In this document: in pieces, positions 55,201 through 57,688 of the stretch
Numbering within the stretch: the first letter of the stretch is position 1
How the letters are laid out: each line of letters starts with the position of its first letter
Assembly (NCBI GenBank): GCA_963971575.1
Contig: OZ020611.1
Coordinates: 2,604,001 to 2,668,000, forward strand
DNA length: 64,000 bases
Reading direction: 5' to 3'
Source: Liopterus haemorrhoidalis
Taxonomy: Eukaryota > Arthropoda > Insecta > Coleoptera > Dytiscidae
Translations under genes and position numbers: made by a program
The notes under the pieces: model-generated
The model's database searches: none
What the model saw: only the letters and a program-made list of their open reading frames with translations
What the model was told of the DNA's origin: nothing

Positions 55201-57688
55201 TTATTTTATTAAGGTGCCAATAACTGTAATCAACTATTTGGTCGAAAATACTTATTGGCACCCAATGCCAATCATTGTCATTTTCCAGTTTTTATTAATT
55301 TTACATTATTTTGCTCTCATTTTGAAGGCAACTTACCTAATATAATTAATTTACTTTATAAGGGTAAAATAATAACAAAAAATAGTTATTAACATGTGCC
55401 AATAAATATGTTTCAGTAACTGCCAATCACTGTAAATACCTAAAAAATTAGTGTTTAATTGCAATATTTTCTTCTTCTCAGCACTTCCCATCATTTATTT
55501 GCCAAATATTATCAAAATCGTTTGTAAACAATATGCCTAAAATCAAAAAAGGTAGACCTTATGAAAAATGTTATACAGAGAATGACCTTCAAACGGCACT
55601 TGAAGCAATTTCCAACGGGATGCCGATTAAGAGAGCTTCTATTCAGTTCAATATTCCACGGGAAATTCTTCAGTTTCGAAGAAGCCAAAATTAAAAAAAA
55701 ACAAATCATGGCCCGACTCCCCGCCAATTTTATTTGACGAAGAAAAGATCCTAGTCGAATGGATATTAGATAATTTTAAAAAGGGTTTCCTCGACGCAAA
55801 GAGGATGTTTGTGCTGCTGTGGAAGATTTTTTAATTGAAACGCCACGGCAAAATCCCTTTAAAGATAACTATCCTGGAGATGGATGGTATAGGGCTTTTT
55901 TTATAACAATGAGGATGATAAAAATGAAAAGCTAGTGCAAGCAAATAAGGAAGCAATTGATAAACTTTGTTACGAGTGTACTTTTAAAATAACAAAAAAT
56001 CGACATGGGTTGAAATGCAAACTATGCATTCGTACTTATCATGTAAAATGTATCGAGAAAAAAAAAATTTAAACACTGCTAATGTAATGTTTGTATGCAA
56101 GAACTGTAATATATAAGAAATAAGTACACTATAACTTAATTCTATCACTTATTATTTACCAAAGATATTTATACAAAGTTATAATAAATTATAAAAAATT
56201 ACCATAATTGTAAGACAGTAAAATTGTAGTCAACGTACAAATCAGAAGGCTGTTTAACTAAATGTAATTATTTTTTATTTATTTATTGATGCAATTATAA
56301 TTTGTTTTTTATTATTAAAATAAATAAATTGAGAAAATTGTTTTTTTTTTTAATTTTAATTCTTTATATAATCGATTCCCACAAAAAGCAACATATGCCA
56401 ATAACTGTACATTAAAGTGCCAATTTTTCAATAGGGGGTGCCAATATCTGTGTAAAACGCAATATTTTTTTTAAATTCGAAATTTTGATATAACTTTATA
56501 GAATTATTGTTATTTTTTGGTAGTATTCAATTCTTTACACCTTAATTAAGTTTACTTTCCCAGTATTTTACTACACATTTTTAATATAATCCCCGAAATC
56601 TGAAAATAAGCGCGGGACTACTCTTAAGGGGCCAATAACTGTACAGCTTACCCTAATAATTGATAATACAAATTGTAGAAATTCTATTCAAAATATAAGA
56701 GCCTCAATTTTTCCATCTAAAATTTTCTTGTGGATCTGAAGCCGCCTGCTCTAAAATGTTACATCCATTTTTTACTTACCAAATAATAACATGGCTAGGA
56801 TACAAAATGTCAATATTCTGTATTTTGTGTAATTTTTCATCATTGTTAAATTCAAAAATACTGGATCCATCATTACAATAAATACAATTCATCTGAAAAT
56901 CTTCAATCACTACAATATATGTAGTACTTTGTCTGGTGTATCCTGTTAATTGTATTCCCTTTCGAACAGCTATTTTATTAATCTCCAAATATTGTCCTGC
57001 CTAAAATCAAACATGCAAATAACATGAAAATGTCCCAATTACACTGTGGCTCACGACTCGGAAGTTGTGGGTCGATGTGGCTACCAAGAAACTTGACGTA
57101 CGGGGAGTTTGAAAAATCGTGTTTCTTGGTGGAAATCATCATTGATTCGGTTTTGCCAGTATTTAAAGTTAATTTATTCCTATCAAACCAAGATGCAGCG
57201 TGTTCTACCACGGATTTACTCTCTAAGCGAAGGGAATTTAAGTTAGAATTTTTGCAGAGTAAGGTAGTATCATCTGCGTAAAGAATAGATTTTGAATTTA
57301 TAAACAGATTTATTAGTTTATCGACAGTATTTCGACGGTGTTTATTTAAACGTAAAATAATTTCTTATTAATAAAGCTATATACCGTTAGTCTGCAATTT
57401 TTTTAATTTAATCGTACATGAAAACTATGTGGATGGCATGACGTTTTTACCCATACTATTATCTTAGCATTAAGAAAATATGATAATCAAATTTACAAGA
57501 AATAACACTTACTTCCAGTCGGTAAATAACCAAAAAATCTCCATTCTTCTCCTCCATCCTTCTTATTTCCAAAGTTGCAACATACCAAATTTCAAAATCC
57601 TTGACTGCATGTTTAAAAAATATTATATCATTTGCAAATTGAACTGGTGCTATGATTTTTTCAGTAAATCCGTCCAACTTGTAGACAC
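9955..57688 (-). CDS. Large EAR-repeat-flanked modular protein, 18 exons, 5' end missing
   Basis: Eighteen minus-strand exons with canonical GT/AG borders and matching phases join into 1861 codons ending in a stop: 57513-57688, 56780-57000, 53826-54178, 50271-50389, 48118-48289, 47805-48040, 36823-38007, 32740-32984, 29401-30008, 26255-26497, 25999-26156, 23958-24207, 20667-20925, 20250-20439, 18163-18550, 15535-15761, 11824-12071, 9955-10264. Residues about 1-346 and 1601-1861 contain EAR/EPTP-like repeats (for example STIYKW...FDIIQYLD...FLAVANY), a beta-propeller fold known in secreted proteins. Residues about 430-1470 hold diverged beta-rich modules with 'QVI-x-G-x-K-x-F' and 'G-x-V-x-GID-x-x-x-L'. 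Residues about 347-425 and 1472-1600 look helical. The signal peptide is not visible; a secreted location is inferred from the EAR family. The overall plan recalls large insect secreted proteins (Nasrat/Polehole/Closca type), but I could not test that. The chain itself is well supported; the name is not. Confidence 0.85.
10352..11713 (+). mobile_element. Tc1/mariner-superfamily element, DD41D type, about 100-bp inverted ends
   Basis: It is flanked by TA (10350-10351, 11714-11715). The ends start CAGAGAATTT / AAATTCACTG and stay inverted-identical, with few mismatches, for about 100 bp through 'TGCAACATGTACTATGTCAT' to ATTTGCAACATAG. It lies inside the intron between exons 17 and 18 of the large gene and accounts for most of that intron (1559 bp, about 195 bp without it). 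Confidence 0.93.
10525..11486 (+). pseudogene. DD41D transposase with one stop and one frameshift
   Basis: The N-terminal helix-turn-helix region runs from MMVTWYNSQMSLREVSTVF through SISRLVNKF-like text (here TISRLVNKF); an in-frame TGA at 10687-10689 probably replaced an Arg codon, and a frameshift lies near 10945. The catalytic part reads LFTDEATF (first Asp), WFQHDG (second Asp) and SPDLAPNDF (third Asp), with 41 residues between the second and third Asp. That spacing matches the DD41D ('Visitor') group of Tc1/mariner. The usual HDGAPAH is HDGEKVH here. It is close to intact, so recent, but not active as it stands. Confidence 0.9.
11824..12071 (-). CDS. EAR-repeat gene, exon 17
   Basis: Residues 1677-1758. 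It holds an EAR-like blade: VVYLFITNGGF, SRVDVWKYDEEKQKFSLYQH, then ...DTIHYRGAHYVAISS, the usual 'value, query, accessible statement' pattern. Acceptor ATTTCCAG|GCATC, donor CA|GTAAGT. Codon use here is GC-richer than in the neighbouring exons, and the opposite reading frames remain open as a by-product. Confidence 0.92.
12072..12703. other. Intron sequence without recognised element
   Basis: About 12160-12300 contains fragments shared with the 'GTAGGTATGACC' family (GGTATGACCAAAAAACTC) and a 'GTGCTGCCATCTAG' phrase. No gene is seen. Confidence 0.4.
12704..13300 (-). mobile_element. Pogo/Tigger-like element, internally deleted
   Basis: Inverted ends CAGTAAAACCTCGATATAAC / TATATCGATGTTTTACTG are flanked by TA (12702-12703, 13301-13302), and CGTTATAT-type motifs recur near both ends. 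TA duplication plus CAGTAAAACCTCGATATAACGG ends is typical of pogo/Tigger elements. Confidence 0.88.
12872..13117 (-). pseudogene. Tigger-type transposase C-terminal remnant
   Basis: The 81-residue frame (LDDLITFIDYSSDNEVQLYY ... KVQAKLDSFFK) matches the helical tail of Tigger/Jerky-type DDE_1 transposases as I know the family. DNA-binding and catalytic regions are absent. Confidence 0.65.
13513..14046. mobile_element. MITE with TATAGTCGGATTGCTG inverted ends
   Basis: TATAGTCGGATTGCTG at 13513-13528 pairs with CAGCAATCCGACTATA at 14031-14046; the target duplication is probably TA, but the TATA ends make the border ambiguous. The interior is non-coding. Confidence 0.8.
14047..14457. other. 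No gene recognised
   Basis: Low-complexity A/T-rich intron sequence; phrases such as CCAAAATTTTGTTGATCTGTGACC do not form an ORF worth calling. Confidence 0.4.
14458..15385. repeat. Interspersed repeat (copy 2), split by a MITE
   Basis: This is the paralogue of 1160-1690. The flanks 'AATGTCTCAAATAAAAGTTG' and 'AGTTATTGCTTTTATA' are contiguous in copy 1 but separated here by the 407-bp MITE, with TA duplicated. It also carries a CAGACAGACAGA run near 15200-15235. Confidence 0.8.
14563..14969. mobile_element. 407-bp TA-flanked MITE, copy 2 (empty site known)
   Basis: It begins CAGTCTGTTCCAAACGG and ends TTTGAAACAGATTG, with TA at 14561-14562 and 14970-14971. Copy 1 of the host repeat gives the unoccupied target GTTGTTAGTTATTG, directly proving a TA duplication. 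Confidence 0.92.
15535..15761 (-). CDS. EAR-repeat gene, exon 16
   Basis: Residues 1601-1676. It starts the C-terminal propeller: GYIYKMDHNDEFYKEYY, then DAESVVSFVLPDTKQDCLLV, an EAR blade pattern. The acceptor chosen is TTTGTTTTTTAG|ATAATAG, which has the best pyrimidine tract; an in-frame alternative at 15808 would add about 14 residues. Donor CAG|GTAATT. Confidence 0.85.
15762..16500. other. Intron sequence without recognised element
   Basis: No convincing ORF. 16250-16470 contains irregular pieces ('CGCTATAACGTCC', 'GTTAAACGGC') that resemble a decayed MITE end similar to 12704-13300, but no pair could be defined. Confidence 0.35.
16503..17011 (-). pseudogene. Mariner transposase, N-terminal half only
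   Basis: Two overlapping frames joined by a frameshift near 16785 give the paired helix-turn-helix region (SKKTVYNWFAEFRRAH, then TYREIEASFGISQTAMYSIL) and the linker RWIPHNL. The sequence stops at FVYNIVT, where a functional enzyme would continue into the GDETW catalytic block, so the catalytic domain has been deleted. Start codon at 17009-17011. The transposon's far end was not found. It lies in the intron between exons 15 and 16 and differs in lineage from its neighbour at 17195. Confidence 0.88.
17195..18098 (-). mobile_element. Mariner element, internally deleted, TA-flanked
   Basis: Ends CGAGGTCTGTTCAAAAAGTA and TACTTTTTGAACCTCG are inverted (one has a 6-bp insertion) and flanked by TA at 17193-17194 and 18099-18100. 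The phrase AAGTATCGCGAATTTTG is shared by both ends. The right end is 65 bp from the donor of exon 15. Confidence 0.92.
17249..17896 (-). pseudogene. Mariner transposase with central deletion
   Basis: The start (MDQRICIKFCVKNKIKC) through IYRWYKMFSEGRDDVNDEER and GRPSTSTTDENID gives the DNA-binding half. After MRRVAAKF the reading jumps directly to REFL-KNN and then MPQPPYSADLAPCDFFLFP, the third catalytic Asp block, ending in HKCI...DIHE and a stop at 17249-17251. The segment with the first two catalytic Asp residues is missing, and frameshifts separate the pieces. Confidence 0.88.
18163..18550 (-). CDS. EAR-repeat gene, exon 15 (helical linker)
   Basis: Residues 1472-1600. Charged, Leu/Lys-rich text (NMPDLIKDILDLELLYTFKE, LSHYKVIQKIKCKINAVLSL) looks alpha-helical and separates the central modules from the C-terminal EAR repeats. 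A similar helical exon (47805-48040) follows the N-terminal EAR set, giving a near-symmetric layout. Acceptor TTTCAG|ATTCAC, donor ACAA|GTAAGT. Confidence 0.9.
18551..19133. other. Intron sequence, no element recognised
   Basis: AT-rich, no ORF of interest; nothing recognisable as element ends. Confidence 0.4.
19134..20229 (-). mobile_element. Element with CACTGGTCAA inverted ends, superfamily uncertain
   Basis: CACTGGTCAA at 19134 pairs with TTGACCAGTG ending at 20229; the pairing can be extended to ATTACACTGGTCAA. Subterminal phrases TTTTTGCTGACTTA and TAAGTCAGCAAAAA also pair loosely. The flanking duplication is TA or TTA/TAA, which does not decide the superfamily. The right end lies 20 bp from the splice donor of exon 14. 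Confidence 0.8.
19407..20081 (-). pseudogene. Conserved transposon-associated protein of unknown class, one stop
   Basis: A 201-residue frame from an ATG at 20079-20081 contains 'LGLMKQFLKALNKDG', 'FDGPQIRKLVND', 'NLIENYHHLGCNMSVKLHFL' and 'HLDKFPVNLGDVSGEQGERF'. Text of this kind (GCNMSLK-HFLHSHL, EHGERFHQD) is widespread in arthropod repeats as I remember it, without a clear catalytic assignment. A TAG at 19476-19478 likely replaces a Trp codon; the frame then stays open for 22 more residues. It is probably the C-terminal part of a larger transposase. Confidence 0.65.
20250..20439 (-). CDS. EAR-repeat gene, exon 14 (central module)
   Basis: Residues 1408-1471. It is the clearest single module: SKSQVITGVKNF, then MKNIRLKGLVNGIDIDDLIK. 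Donor CAG|GTAAG and acceptor TTTTAG|GTTGG are strong. The intron to exon 13 is 227 bp and only about 72 bp after removing a small MITE. Confidence 0.92.
20483..20637. mobile_element. 155-bp MITE with CTCAACCAGC ends
   Basis: CTCAACCAGC (20483-20492) is inverted at 20628-20637 (GCTGGTTGAG). No clean target duplication could be defined. It fills most of the intron between exons 13 and 14. Confidence 0.65.
20667..20925 (-). CDS. EAR-repeat gene, exon 13 (central module)
   Basis: Residues 1322-1407. Text such as IHIQDVNVNRFLKNAVVLNG and EILGLKTFNNVEF carries both module motifs in variant form. Acceptor ATTTAG|GTAATTT, donor GTTAA|GTAAGT. Confidence 0.9.
21009..21389. mobile_element. piggyBac-like MITE, TTAA-flanked
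   Basis: TTAA at 21005-21008 and 21390-21393 flank short inverted ends (CCGCTTAAGG / CTGAAGGGG). Near the left end three imperfect palindromes CCCGAG(N)CTCGGG (about 21023, 21065, 21109) occur. A TTAA duplication is diagnostic for piggyBac; no transposase is present. Confidence 0.75.
21480..21960. repeat. Degenerate tandem repeat of about 60-bp units
   Basis: A purine-rich unit (ATATTCA-AAATCACTTGAAG-GGGGA-CA-GAA-C-TGAAAA-TACTT-AGAAGCG) repeats about seven to eight times with many substitutions; alternate units are more alike than neighbours. Non-coding. Confidence 0.85.
21961..22669. other. No gene recognised
   Basis: AT-rich intron DNA with no ORF and no element ends found. Confidence 0.4.
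22670..23880. mobile_element. MITE with CGGCCCGATTCTGTAA ends
   Basis: CGGCCCGATTCTGTAA (22670) is inverted as TTACAGAATTGGGCCG (to 23880) with a candidate 3-bp duplication ATT. Both flanks are packed with GTTACTA / TAGTAAC motifs that pair across the element, so it can fold back extensively. The interior has no ORF; superfamily undetermined. Confidence 0.8.
23958..24207 (-). CDS. EAR-repeat gene, exon 12 (central module)
   Basis: Residues 1239-1321 plus a split codon. Motifs: SKSQDQVITSNLHI, then AFVPGLLCGLDLEYFLKN. Donor ATAA|GTAAGA was chosen over an alternative at GAA|GTAATA because it matches the phase of exon 13. Confidence 0.9.
24286..24584. mobile_element. 299-bp hAT-like MITE, 8-bp target duplication
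   Basis: Ends CAGTGTTTCTCAAC / GTTGAGAAACACTG are inverted, with ATATAGAC repeated at 24278-24285 and 24585-24592. TGGTCCGCG motifs occur near both ends. It lies 78 bp upstream of exon 12. Confidence 0.93.
24925..25975. mobile_element. MITE with GGGCCGAGAGTTCCAGTT ends
   Basis: GGGCCGAGAGTTCCAGTT at 24925 is inverted as AACTGGAACTCTCGGCCC ending at 25975, and adjoining CTAATAAAC / GTTTATTAG continue the pairing. Flanks (TGA / TAA) do not give a perfect duplication. The right end is 23 bp from the donor of exon 11. Confidence 0.85.
25999..26156 (-). CDS. EAR-repeat gene, exon 11 (central module)
   Basis: Residues 1186-1238. Text SWFVDSDVYIPGSLNLDYLY resembles the second half of a module. The intron to exon 10 is 98 bp, close to the gene's likely ancestral intron size. 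Donor CAG|GTAATG, acceptor TTTTAG|GAGACG. Confidence 0.9.
26255..26497 (-). CDS. EAR-repeat gene, exon 10 (central module)
   Basis: Residues 1105-1185. Motifs: FHGVNKIFKNLTVNGYLYI followed by DGLTSGINFTDF. Acceptor TTTTTATAG|TGAAT, donor AAAG|GTAAGA. Confidence 0.92.
26630..28250 (-). mobile_element. 'GTAGGTATGACC' interspersed element, copy 2, interrupted
   Basis: It runs from GTGTGAATTTTCACACATTT and CAGGGTTTTGCAGGTATT to GGTCATACCTACAAAATCC, in the opposite orientation to copy 1. The tRNA-like core lies at 27055-27117 (minus strand TGGTCTAGTGGTTA, GGATCGAACCC). A Harbinger-like foldback (27472-28040) is inserted in its microsatellite-proximal half. Confidence 0.8.
27472..28040. mobile_element. 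Foldback MITE with 3-bp TTA target duplication (PIF/Harbinger-like)
   Basis: Ends TAGACCGGGAGCTCATGACA / TGTCATGAGCTCCCGGTCTA are perfect inverted repeats, and nearly the whole 569 bp pairs with itself (for example GTGCAGGGG and CCCCTGCAC). TTA flanks both sides (27469-27471, 28041-28043). Copies 1 and 3 of the host element give the empty site TTTTTAGGGGGATA. TTA fits the TWA preference of PIF/Harbinger. Confidence 0.9.
28342..29376. mobile_element. hAT-like element rich in AACATCGATGTT palindromes
   Basis: Ends TAGGGTTG / CCATCCCTA, with ATCTTAAT duplicated exactly at 28334-28341 and 29377-29384. About six copies of the palindrome AACATCGATGTT or close variants sit in the first 120 bp and a similar number in the last 130 bp. 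A fragment of the 407-bp MITE end (TAACCGTTTGGAACAGC) is visible near 28648. No transposase. The right duplication ends 17 bp from exon 9. Confidence 0.92.
29401..30008 (-). CDS. EAR-repeat gene, exon 9 (central modules)
   Basis: Residues 902-1104 plus split codons. Module text: LNLNGKVQGLDFGEIVLDT, FVDTLNYISATKNFEKELYF, then EGKVLIKSELVSHVNISKIY and KEQHFSKVKF. At least two module copies are covered. Acceptor ATTTTTTAG|GGTTG, donor TTTT|GTAAGT. Confidence 0.92.
30180..30335. repeat. Decayed minisatellite related to 7496-8560
   Basis: About four units of AAAGGTCCTCACTTCCAAAAT-TAAGTG-TGACC-AAA occur. Spacing (about 38-40 bp) and wording match the large minisatellite near the gene's 3' end, but with TGACC in place of AGAGC. 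Confidence 0.7.
30339..31471 (-). mobile_element. 'GTAGGTATGACC' interspersed element, copy 3
   Basis: From TTTTCACACATTGCAGGATT to GGTCATACCTACAAAACCC. The tRNA-like core at 30832-30893 reads on the minus strand TGGTCTAATGGTTAGC (A box) and GGGTTCGTTCCC (B box). It has no insertion at the site used by the Harbinger-like element in copy 2. Confidence 0.82.
31691..31850. repeat. Near-perfect palindrome around TACTAGCGTCGGC
   Basis: TATACTAGCGTCGGC-AA-CAGTGCAGTTACGTCA at 31708 is mirrored by TGACGTAACTGCACTGA--GCCGACGCTAGTATA ending at 31834, and the pairing continues outward through ATGCAATT. It is a short foldback element or a hairpin former. It contains several CRE-like ACGTCA/TGACGT sites. 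Confidence 0.85.
31879..32060. mobile_element. Relic of the 407-bp TA-flanked MITE family
   Basis: GGCTGTTCGAAACGTTTAAG and CCAAAGAAACAGGC remain of the ends, with TA on both sides; most of the interior is lost. Confidence 0.6.
32061..32739. other. Intron sequence without recognised element
   Basis: No ORF of interest and no element ends. Short phrases such as 'GTAGCGCCTCTATCGGTAGT' also occur in the hAT-like element at 29206 in similar form. Confidence 0.4.
32740..32984 (-). CDS. EAR-repeat gene, exon 8 (central modules)
   Basis: Residues 821-901 plus two bases. Text ADQKIIKGNLNINGFTNIVT and NIKNLLENSLNIFDNQVITA shows a full motif pair. Acceptor TTTATTTTAG|GCTAAA, donor ATAGG|GTAAGT. Confidence 0.92.
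33389..33546 (+). pseudogene. Transposase fragment (DDE_3 / DD41D-like C-terminus)
   Basis: The frame W-NKRGGEILWPPRSPD, stop, NNFDLFLWPFIKNKIYN matches the GRGG...WPARSPDLAPNDFLYW region of the element at 10352. The Leu or Gln codon after SPD has become TGA. Nothing else of the element remains. Confidence 0.7.
33581..33856. repeat. Three diverged units around 'AGGGTTTCGTAGGCATAAAC'
   Basis: Units begin TACATACATAAATGTC (about 33584), TACATACATAAATGTC (about 33669) and TACATATAGAAATGTT (about 33789), each followed by a GTAGGCATAAAC phrase and ending in TATATCCTTTGAC or similar. They echo the ends of the GTAGGTATGACC family. Confidence 0.7.
33857..34480. mobile_element. hAT-like fragment, right end degraded
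   Basis: CAGCGGTTCTTAAACTGTGG is followed by GGTCCGCGAA motifs, as at the ends of the elements at 9013 and 24286. A GGGGTCCGC phrase at about 34428 may be the decayed right subterminal zone; no duplication was found. Confidence 0.5.
34481..35864. other. Repeat debris with a tiny reverse transcriptase relic
   Basis: At 35261-35322 (+) the frame IAVPQGAVLGLLFFILYAN resembles the PQG-S-LGPLLF-IYIND box of non-LTR reverse transcriptases. The rest shows only fragments and no gene. A 79-codon frame at 34809-35048 has no recognisable domain and is not called. Confidence 0.45.
35865..36010. repeat. Fragment of the GTAGGTATGACC family
   Basis: 'CGTATTTTTCCTATATATGG', 'GTCAAAGAGTTGTACAAGC' and 'CAGCCGTTTGGCTACAATTT' are shared with 31270-31380 and 28080-28160. 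Confidence 0.75.
36190..36640. repeat. Diverged monomers related to the 655-bp satellite
   Basis: The phrase (T)CTCAAAAACTAA(A) recurs at about 36265, 36417 and 36557, roughly 145 bp apart, each followed by an AAAT-rich block. The same phrase marks the sub-units of the satellite at 41346-47187, suggesting an older, simpler array. Confidence 0.6.
36823..38007 (-). CDS. EAR-repeat gene, exon 7 (large central exon)
   Basis: Residues 426-820, by far the longest exon (1185 bp, phase 0 at both ends). It opens with a polar helical stretch (QQAEKVNAHISELEEIESLL), then about five or six diverged modules, for example 'TLPGLVNFKDISVDLLDSES', 'QYLEGWQTFENLNLLGLVKL', 'LELKGDFRIGGNVTLENVL'. Asn is very frequent, and NxT/S sites (for example NIS, NNT) would be glycosylated if secreted (inference). 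No disulfide-rich domain: few Cys. Acceptor TTTTTCAG|GATATG, donor ACT|GTAAGC. Confidence 0.93.
38172..41345 (+). mobile_element. Helitron-like element (non-autonomous, composite)
   Basis: The left end TCTTTATATATAAAAG resembles the TC-started 5' end of insect Helitrons. The right end reads AGCGAAGCAGCGGGTACACT then GCTAG, that is a small GC hairpin (GCAG...CTGC) followed by the CTAG terminus. It is inserted between A and T, as Helitrons are. Extra 5'-like starts at about 38676 and 39776 suggest overlapping copies. No Rep/helicase coding is seen. The bundle may combine more than one insertion. Confidence 0.65.
38825..39366. mobile_element. MITE with CAGTGAAACCTCTATCTATC ends (pogo-like)
   Basis: Perfect inverted ends CAGTGAAACCTCTATCTATCGTT are flanked by TA (38823-38824, 39367-39368). 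The end wording resembles the pogo/Tigger element at 12704. It is inserted in the Helitron-like block. Frames of 128 and 168 codons on the two strands overlap each other and show no domain. Confidence 0.88.
41346..47187. repeat. Satellite array, nine units of about 655 bp
   Basis: The anchor ACTATAACTCAAAAACTAAGG occurs at 41361, 42021, 42602, 43267, 43924 (one change), 44552, 45211, 45867 and 46525, and the array ends near 47187. Unit lengths are 660, 581, 665, 657, 628, 659, 656, 658 and about 661. Unit 2 lacks about 80 bp and unit 5 about 30 bp. Units differ by only a few percent. Inside each unit CTCAAAAACTAA / CTCAATAACGGTAAA-GATAGGGACCT phrases reveal older sub-units of about 150-180 bp. 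ORFs inside (at 41573 and 45422) are carried by single units and broken in others. The array begins directly at the Helitron-like CTAG end. Confidence 0.97.
47188..47804. other. Unique intron sequence
   Basis: No ORF or repeat ends recognised between the satellite and exon 6. Confidence 0.45.
47805..48040 (-). CDS. EAR-repeat gene, exon 6 (helical linker)
   Basis: Residues 347-425. After a short strand (TDTGIINTFTPNFIY) the text is helical: AMKQFQKDIQIWCEHVRNYD, LEQLKQRIENTPDKILRELI. It closes the N-terminal EAR region. The 77-bp intron to exon 5 is the shortest in the gene. Acceptor TTTTGCAG|TAACAG, donor TCG|GTAAGT. Confidence 0.93.
48118..48289 (-). CDS. EAR-repeat gene, exon 5
   Basis: Residues 290-346 plus a base. 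EAR-like strands: GEFVLLVFCKHGGIRAFQY, DGWRFLPSDVYY, GIISMHSYAFNNQIMI. Acceptor TTTTTTAAG|GGCTT; the start fits phase 0 of exon 4. Confidence 0.88.
48437..49331 (-). mobile_element. tRNA-derived SINE split by a hAT-like element
   Basis: Minus strand: tRNA-like head with A box TAGCATAGTGGTAACAC and B box GGGTTCGAATCC (49255-49325), a body matching 59362-59516, and a terminal A-run (plus-strand T-run at 48439). The body is interrupted after CTACTAAG by the hAT-like element at 48481-49203. A related copy lies at 63820-64000. Confidence 0.8.
48481..49203 (-). mobile_element. hAT-like element, 723 bp, 8-bp target duplication
   Basis: Ends CAGTGATGGGCG / CGCCCATCACTG are perfect inverted repeats, with CTACTAAG at 48473-48480 and 49204-49211. 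Subterminal zones are full of GTTTAC / GTAAAC. It is the same family as 61816-62533 in inverse orientation, including the remains of a BED-type finger near 48900-49000, here more decayed. Confidence 0.95.
49586..49759 (+). CDS. 57-residue THAP-like zinc finger micro-ORF
   Basis: ATG-started: MGVKCFVLGCDSSEPTRYRF, then LNPKRR and LYKTWMRNIGNPKL. The spacing C-x4-C and the later W are reminiscent of the first half of a THAP (C2CH) DNA-binding domain found in P-element-like transposases and host proteins. The conserved later C-x2-H and AVPTIF parts are missing, so it is most likely a truncated transposon relic; a spliced continuation was not found. Confidence 0.5.
   Translation: MGVKCFVLGCDSSEPTRYRFLNPKRRVAPELYKTWMRNIGNPKLDGLSMEVSINIKY
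49866..50000. repeat. Long hairpin, about 65-bp arms
   Basis: ATTAAATGTTATTATTAAAT ... TTTTGTCTATTTTTAATATT is followed, after a loop of about ten bases (GTTGTCATTA), by its near-perfect reverse complement ending ATTTAATAATAACATTTAAT. Only small mismatches interrupt the arms. It lies 100 bp downstream of the THAP micro-ORF. Confidence 0.9.
50009..50270. other. Intron sequence with a direct repeat of a phrase
   Basis: GTTCCATAACCCAACA occurs at about 49419 and 50078 in the same orientation, bracketing the THAP ORF and hairpin. No superfamily can be assigned. Confidence 0.45.
50271..50389 (-). CDS. EAR-repeat gene, exon 4
   Basis: Residues 250-289, one EAR blade: TNSVIYKYVDDYFIPFQNLE followed by ALQWLPIV, the classic S-x-I-Y-K-W---F---Q pattern. 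Acceptor ATTTCAG|ATATTC, donor GTG|GTAAGA. Its phase confirms that exon 3 splices here rather than ending at the stop at 53785. Confidence 0.93.
50390..51616. other. Intron sequence with repeat fragments
   Basis: At 50803-50850 a GTGTGAATTTTCACACATTT / CAGGGTTTTGTAGGTATG end of the GTAGGTATGACC family occurs. 51256-51280 has a small palindrome (GAGACAGATATTATCTGTCTC). 51300-51400 carries CGAGT-rich phrases. No gene is seen. Confidence 0.5.
51617..52278. mobile_element. MITE with CAATGTTCC ends, TA-flanked
   Basis: CAATGTTCCGTAAC at 51617 and TAATGGAACATTG to 52278 are short inverted ends, with TA on both sides. GGTTAC / GTAACC and CCGCGGT motifs recur near both ends and pair with each other. 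No ORF of interest. Confidence 0.7.
52512..52917. mobile_element. 407-bp TA-flanked MITE family, copy 3
   Basis: Ends CAGTCTGTTTCAAACGCTTA / CAGTTTGGAACAGACTG are flanked by TA (52510-52511, 52918-52919). The left TIR belongs to the 'CAAACGCTTAGGCGG' subtype shared with copy 4. Confidence 0.92.
53004..53409. mobile_element. 407-bp TA-flanked MITE family, copy 4
   Basis: Ends CAGTCTGTTTCAAACGCTTA / TAAGCGTTTGAAACAGACTG are flanked by TA (53002-53003, 53410-53411). It is in the same orientation as copy 3, only 86 bp away, with very similar interior. Confidence 0.93.
53537..53566. repeat. Short perfect hairpin
   Basis: ATGTTATGTTCAT and ATGAACATAACAT face each other across a 4-base TATT loop. 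Function unknown; not T-run terminated. Confidence 0.6.
53826..54178 (-). CDS. EAR-repeat gene, exon 3 (two EAR blades)
   Basis: Residues 132-249 plus a base. The best EAR evidence in the window: KSTIYKWLGRHFDIIQYLD, then FKIGHIPFLAVANYNDD, then YSEIFKYDIHDERFILYQKL, and HENYLVIANS. Donor GAAG|GTAAAT; reading through would reach a stop at 53785 after 14 more codons, so an unspliced product would be truncated. Acceptor TATATTTTAG|GAACG. Confidence 0.95.
54513..54919. mobile_element. 407-bp TA-flanked MITE family, copy 5 (nested)
   Basis: Ends CAGTCTGTTCCAAACGGTTA and its inverse are perfect, flanked by TA (54511-54512, 54920-54921). It is the closest relative of copy 1 (6615) and lies within the pogo-like element. 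Confidence 0.95.
55533..56116 (+). pseudogene. Pogo/Jerky-type transposase, internally deleted, with PHD-like finger
   Basis: The start MPKIKKGRPYEKCYTENDLQ with ALEAISNGMPIKRASIQFNI is a psq/CENP-B-type helix-turn-helix; then DEEKILVEWILDN and TPRQNPFKDNYPGDGWYRAF match the second DNA-binding part. The DDE catalytic core is missing. The C-terminal end reads CYEC...CKLCIRTYHVKCIEKK and, after a one-base shift, VCKNCNI, a C4HC3 pattern of a PHD-type zinc finger. Several frameshifts are present. Confidence 0.8.
56780..57000 (-). CDS. EAR-repeat gene, exon 2
   Basis: Residues 59-131 plus two bases. Beta-rich text: STTYIVVIEDFQMNCIYCND, GSSIFEFNNDEKLHKIQNID, SHVIIW. Acceptor TGATTTTAG|GCAGG, donor TTTG|GTAAGT. 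Phase 0 start matches exon 1. Confidence 0.9.
57030..57282 (-). pseudogene. Non-LTR retrotransposon reverse transcriptase fragment in an intron
   Basis: Reads LYADDTTLLCKNSN, then VVEHAASWFDRNKLTLNTGK, TESMMIST, VKFLGSHIDPQL: the YADD box, the W-F--NKL-LN--KT helix and the FLG motif of jockey/CR1-like reverse transcriptases. It differs from the fragment at 2342. Flanking LINE sequence is absent. It lies between exons 1 and 2 and is not part of the host protein. Confidence 0.88.
57513..57688 (-). CDS. EAR-repeat gene, first exon visible in this window
   Basis: Residues 1-58 of the visible part. Text GVYKLDGFTEKIIAPVQFAN, IIFFKHAVKDFEIWYVATLE, GDFLVIYRLE is an EAR-like blade. The acceptor CCATTTCAG|GTGTC shows that at least one further exon lies upstream (to the right); no in-frame ATG is available. 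Donor GAA|GTAAGT. Confidence 0.9.

Larger units (their letters stand above)
54414..56653 (+). mobile_element. Pogo-like element with TGCCAATAACTGTA subterminal repeats
   Basis: Ends GGGTAAGCTATACAGT / TGTACAGCTTACCC are inverted and flanked by TA (54412-54413, 56654-56655). Phrases close to GTGCCAATAACTGTA recur at least eight times, in both end regions (about 54430-54460, 55214-55430, 56390-56450, 56630). Copy 5 of the 407-bp MITE is nested inside. The whole fills most of the intron between exons 2 and 3. Confidence 0.9.
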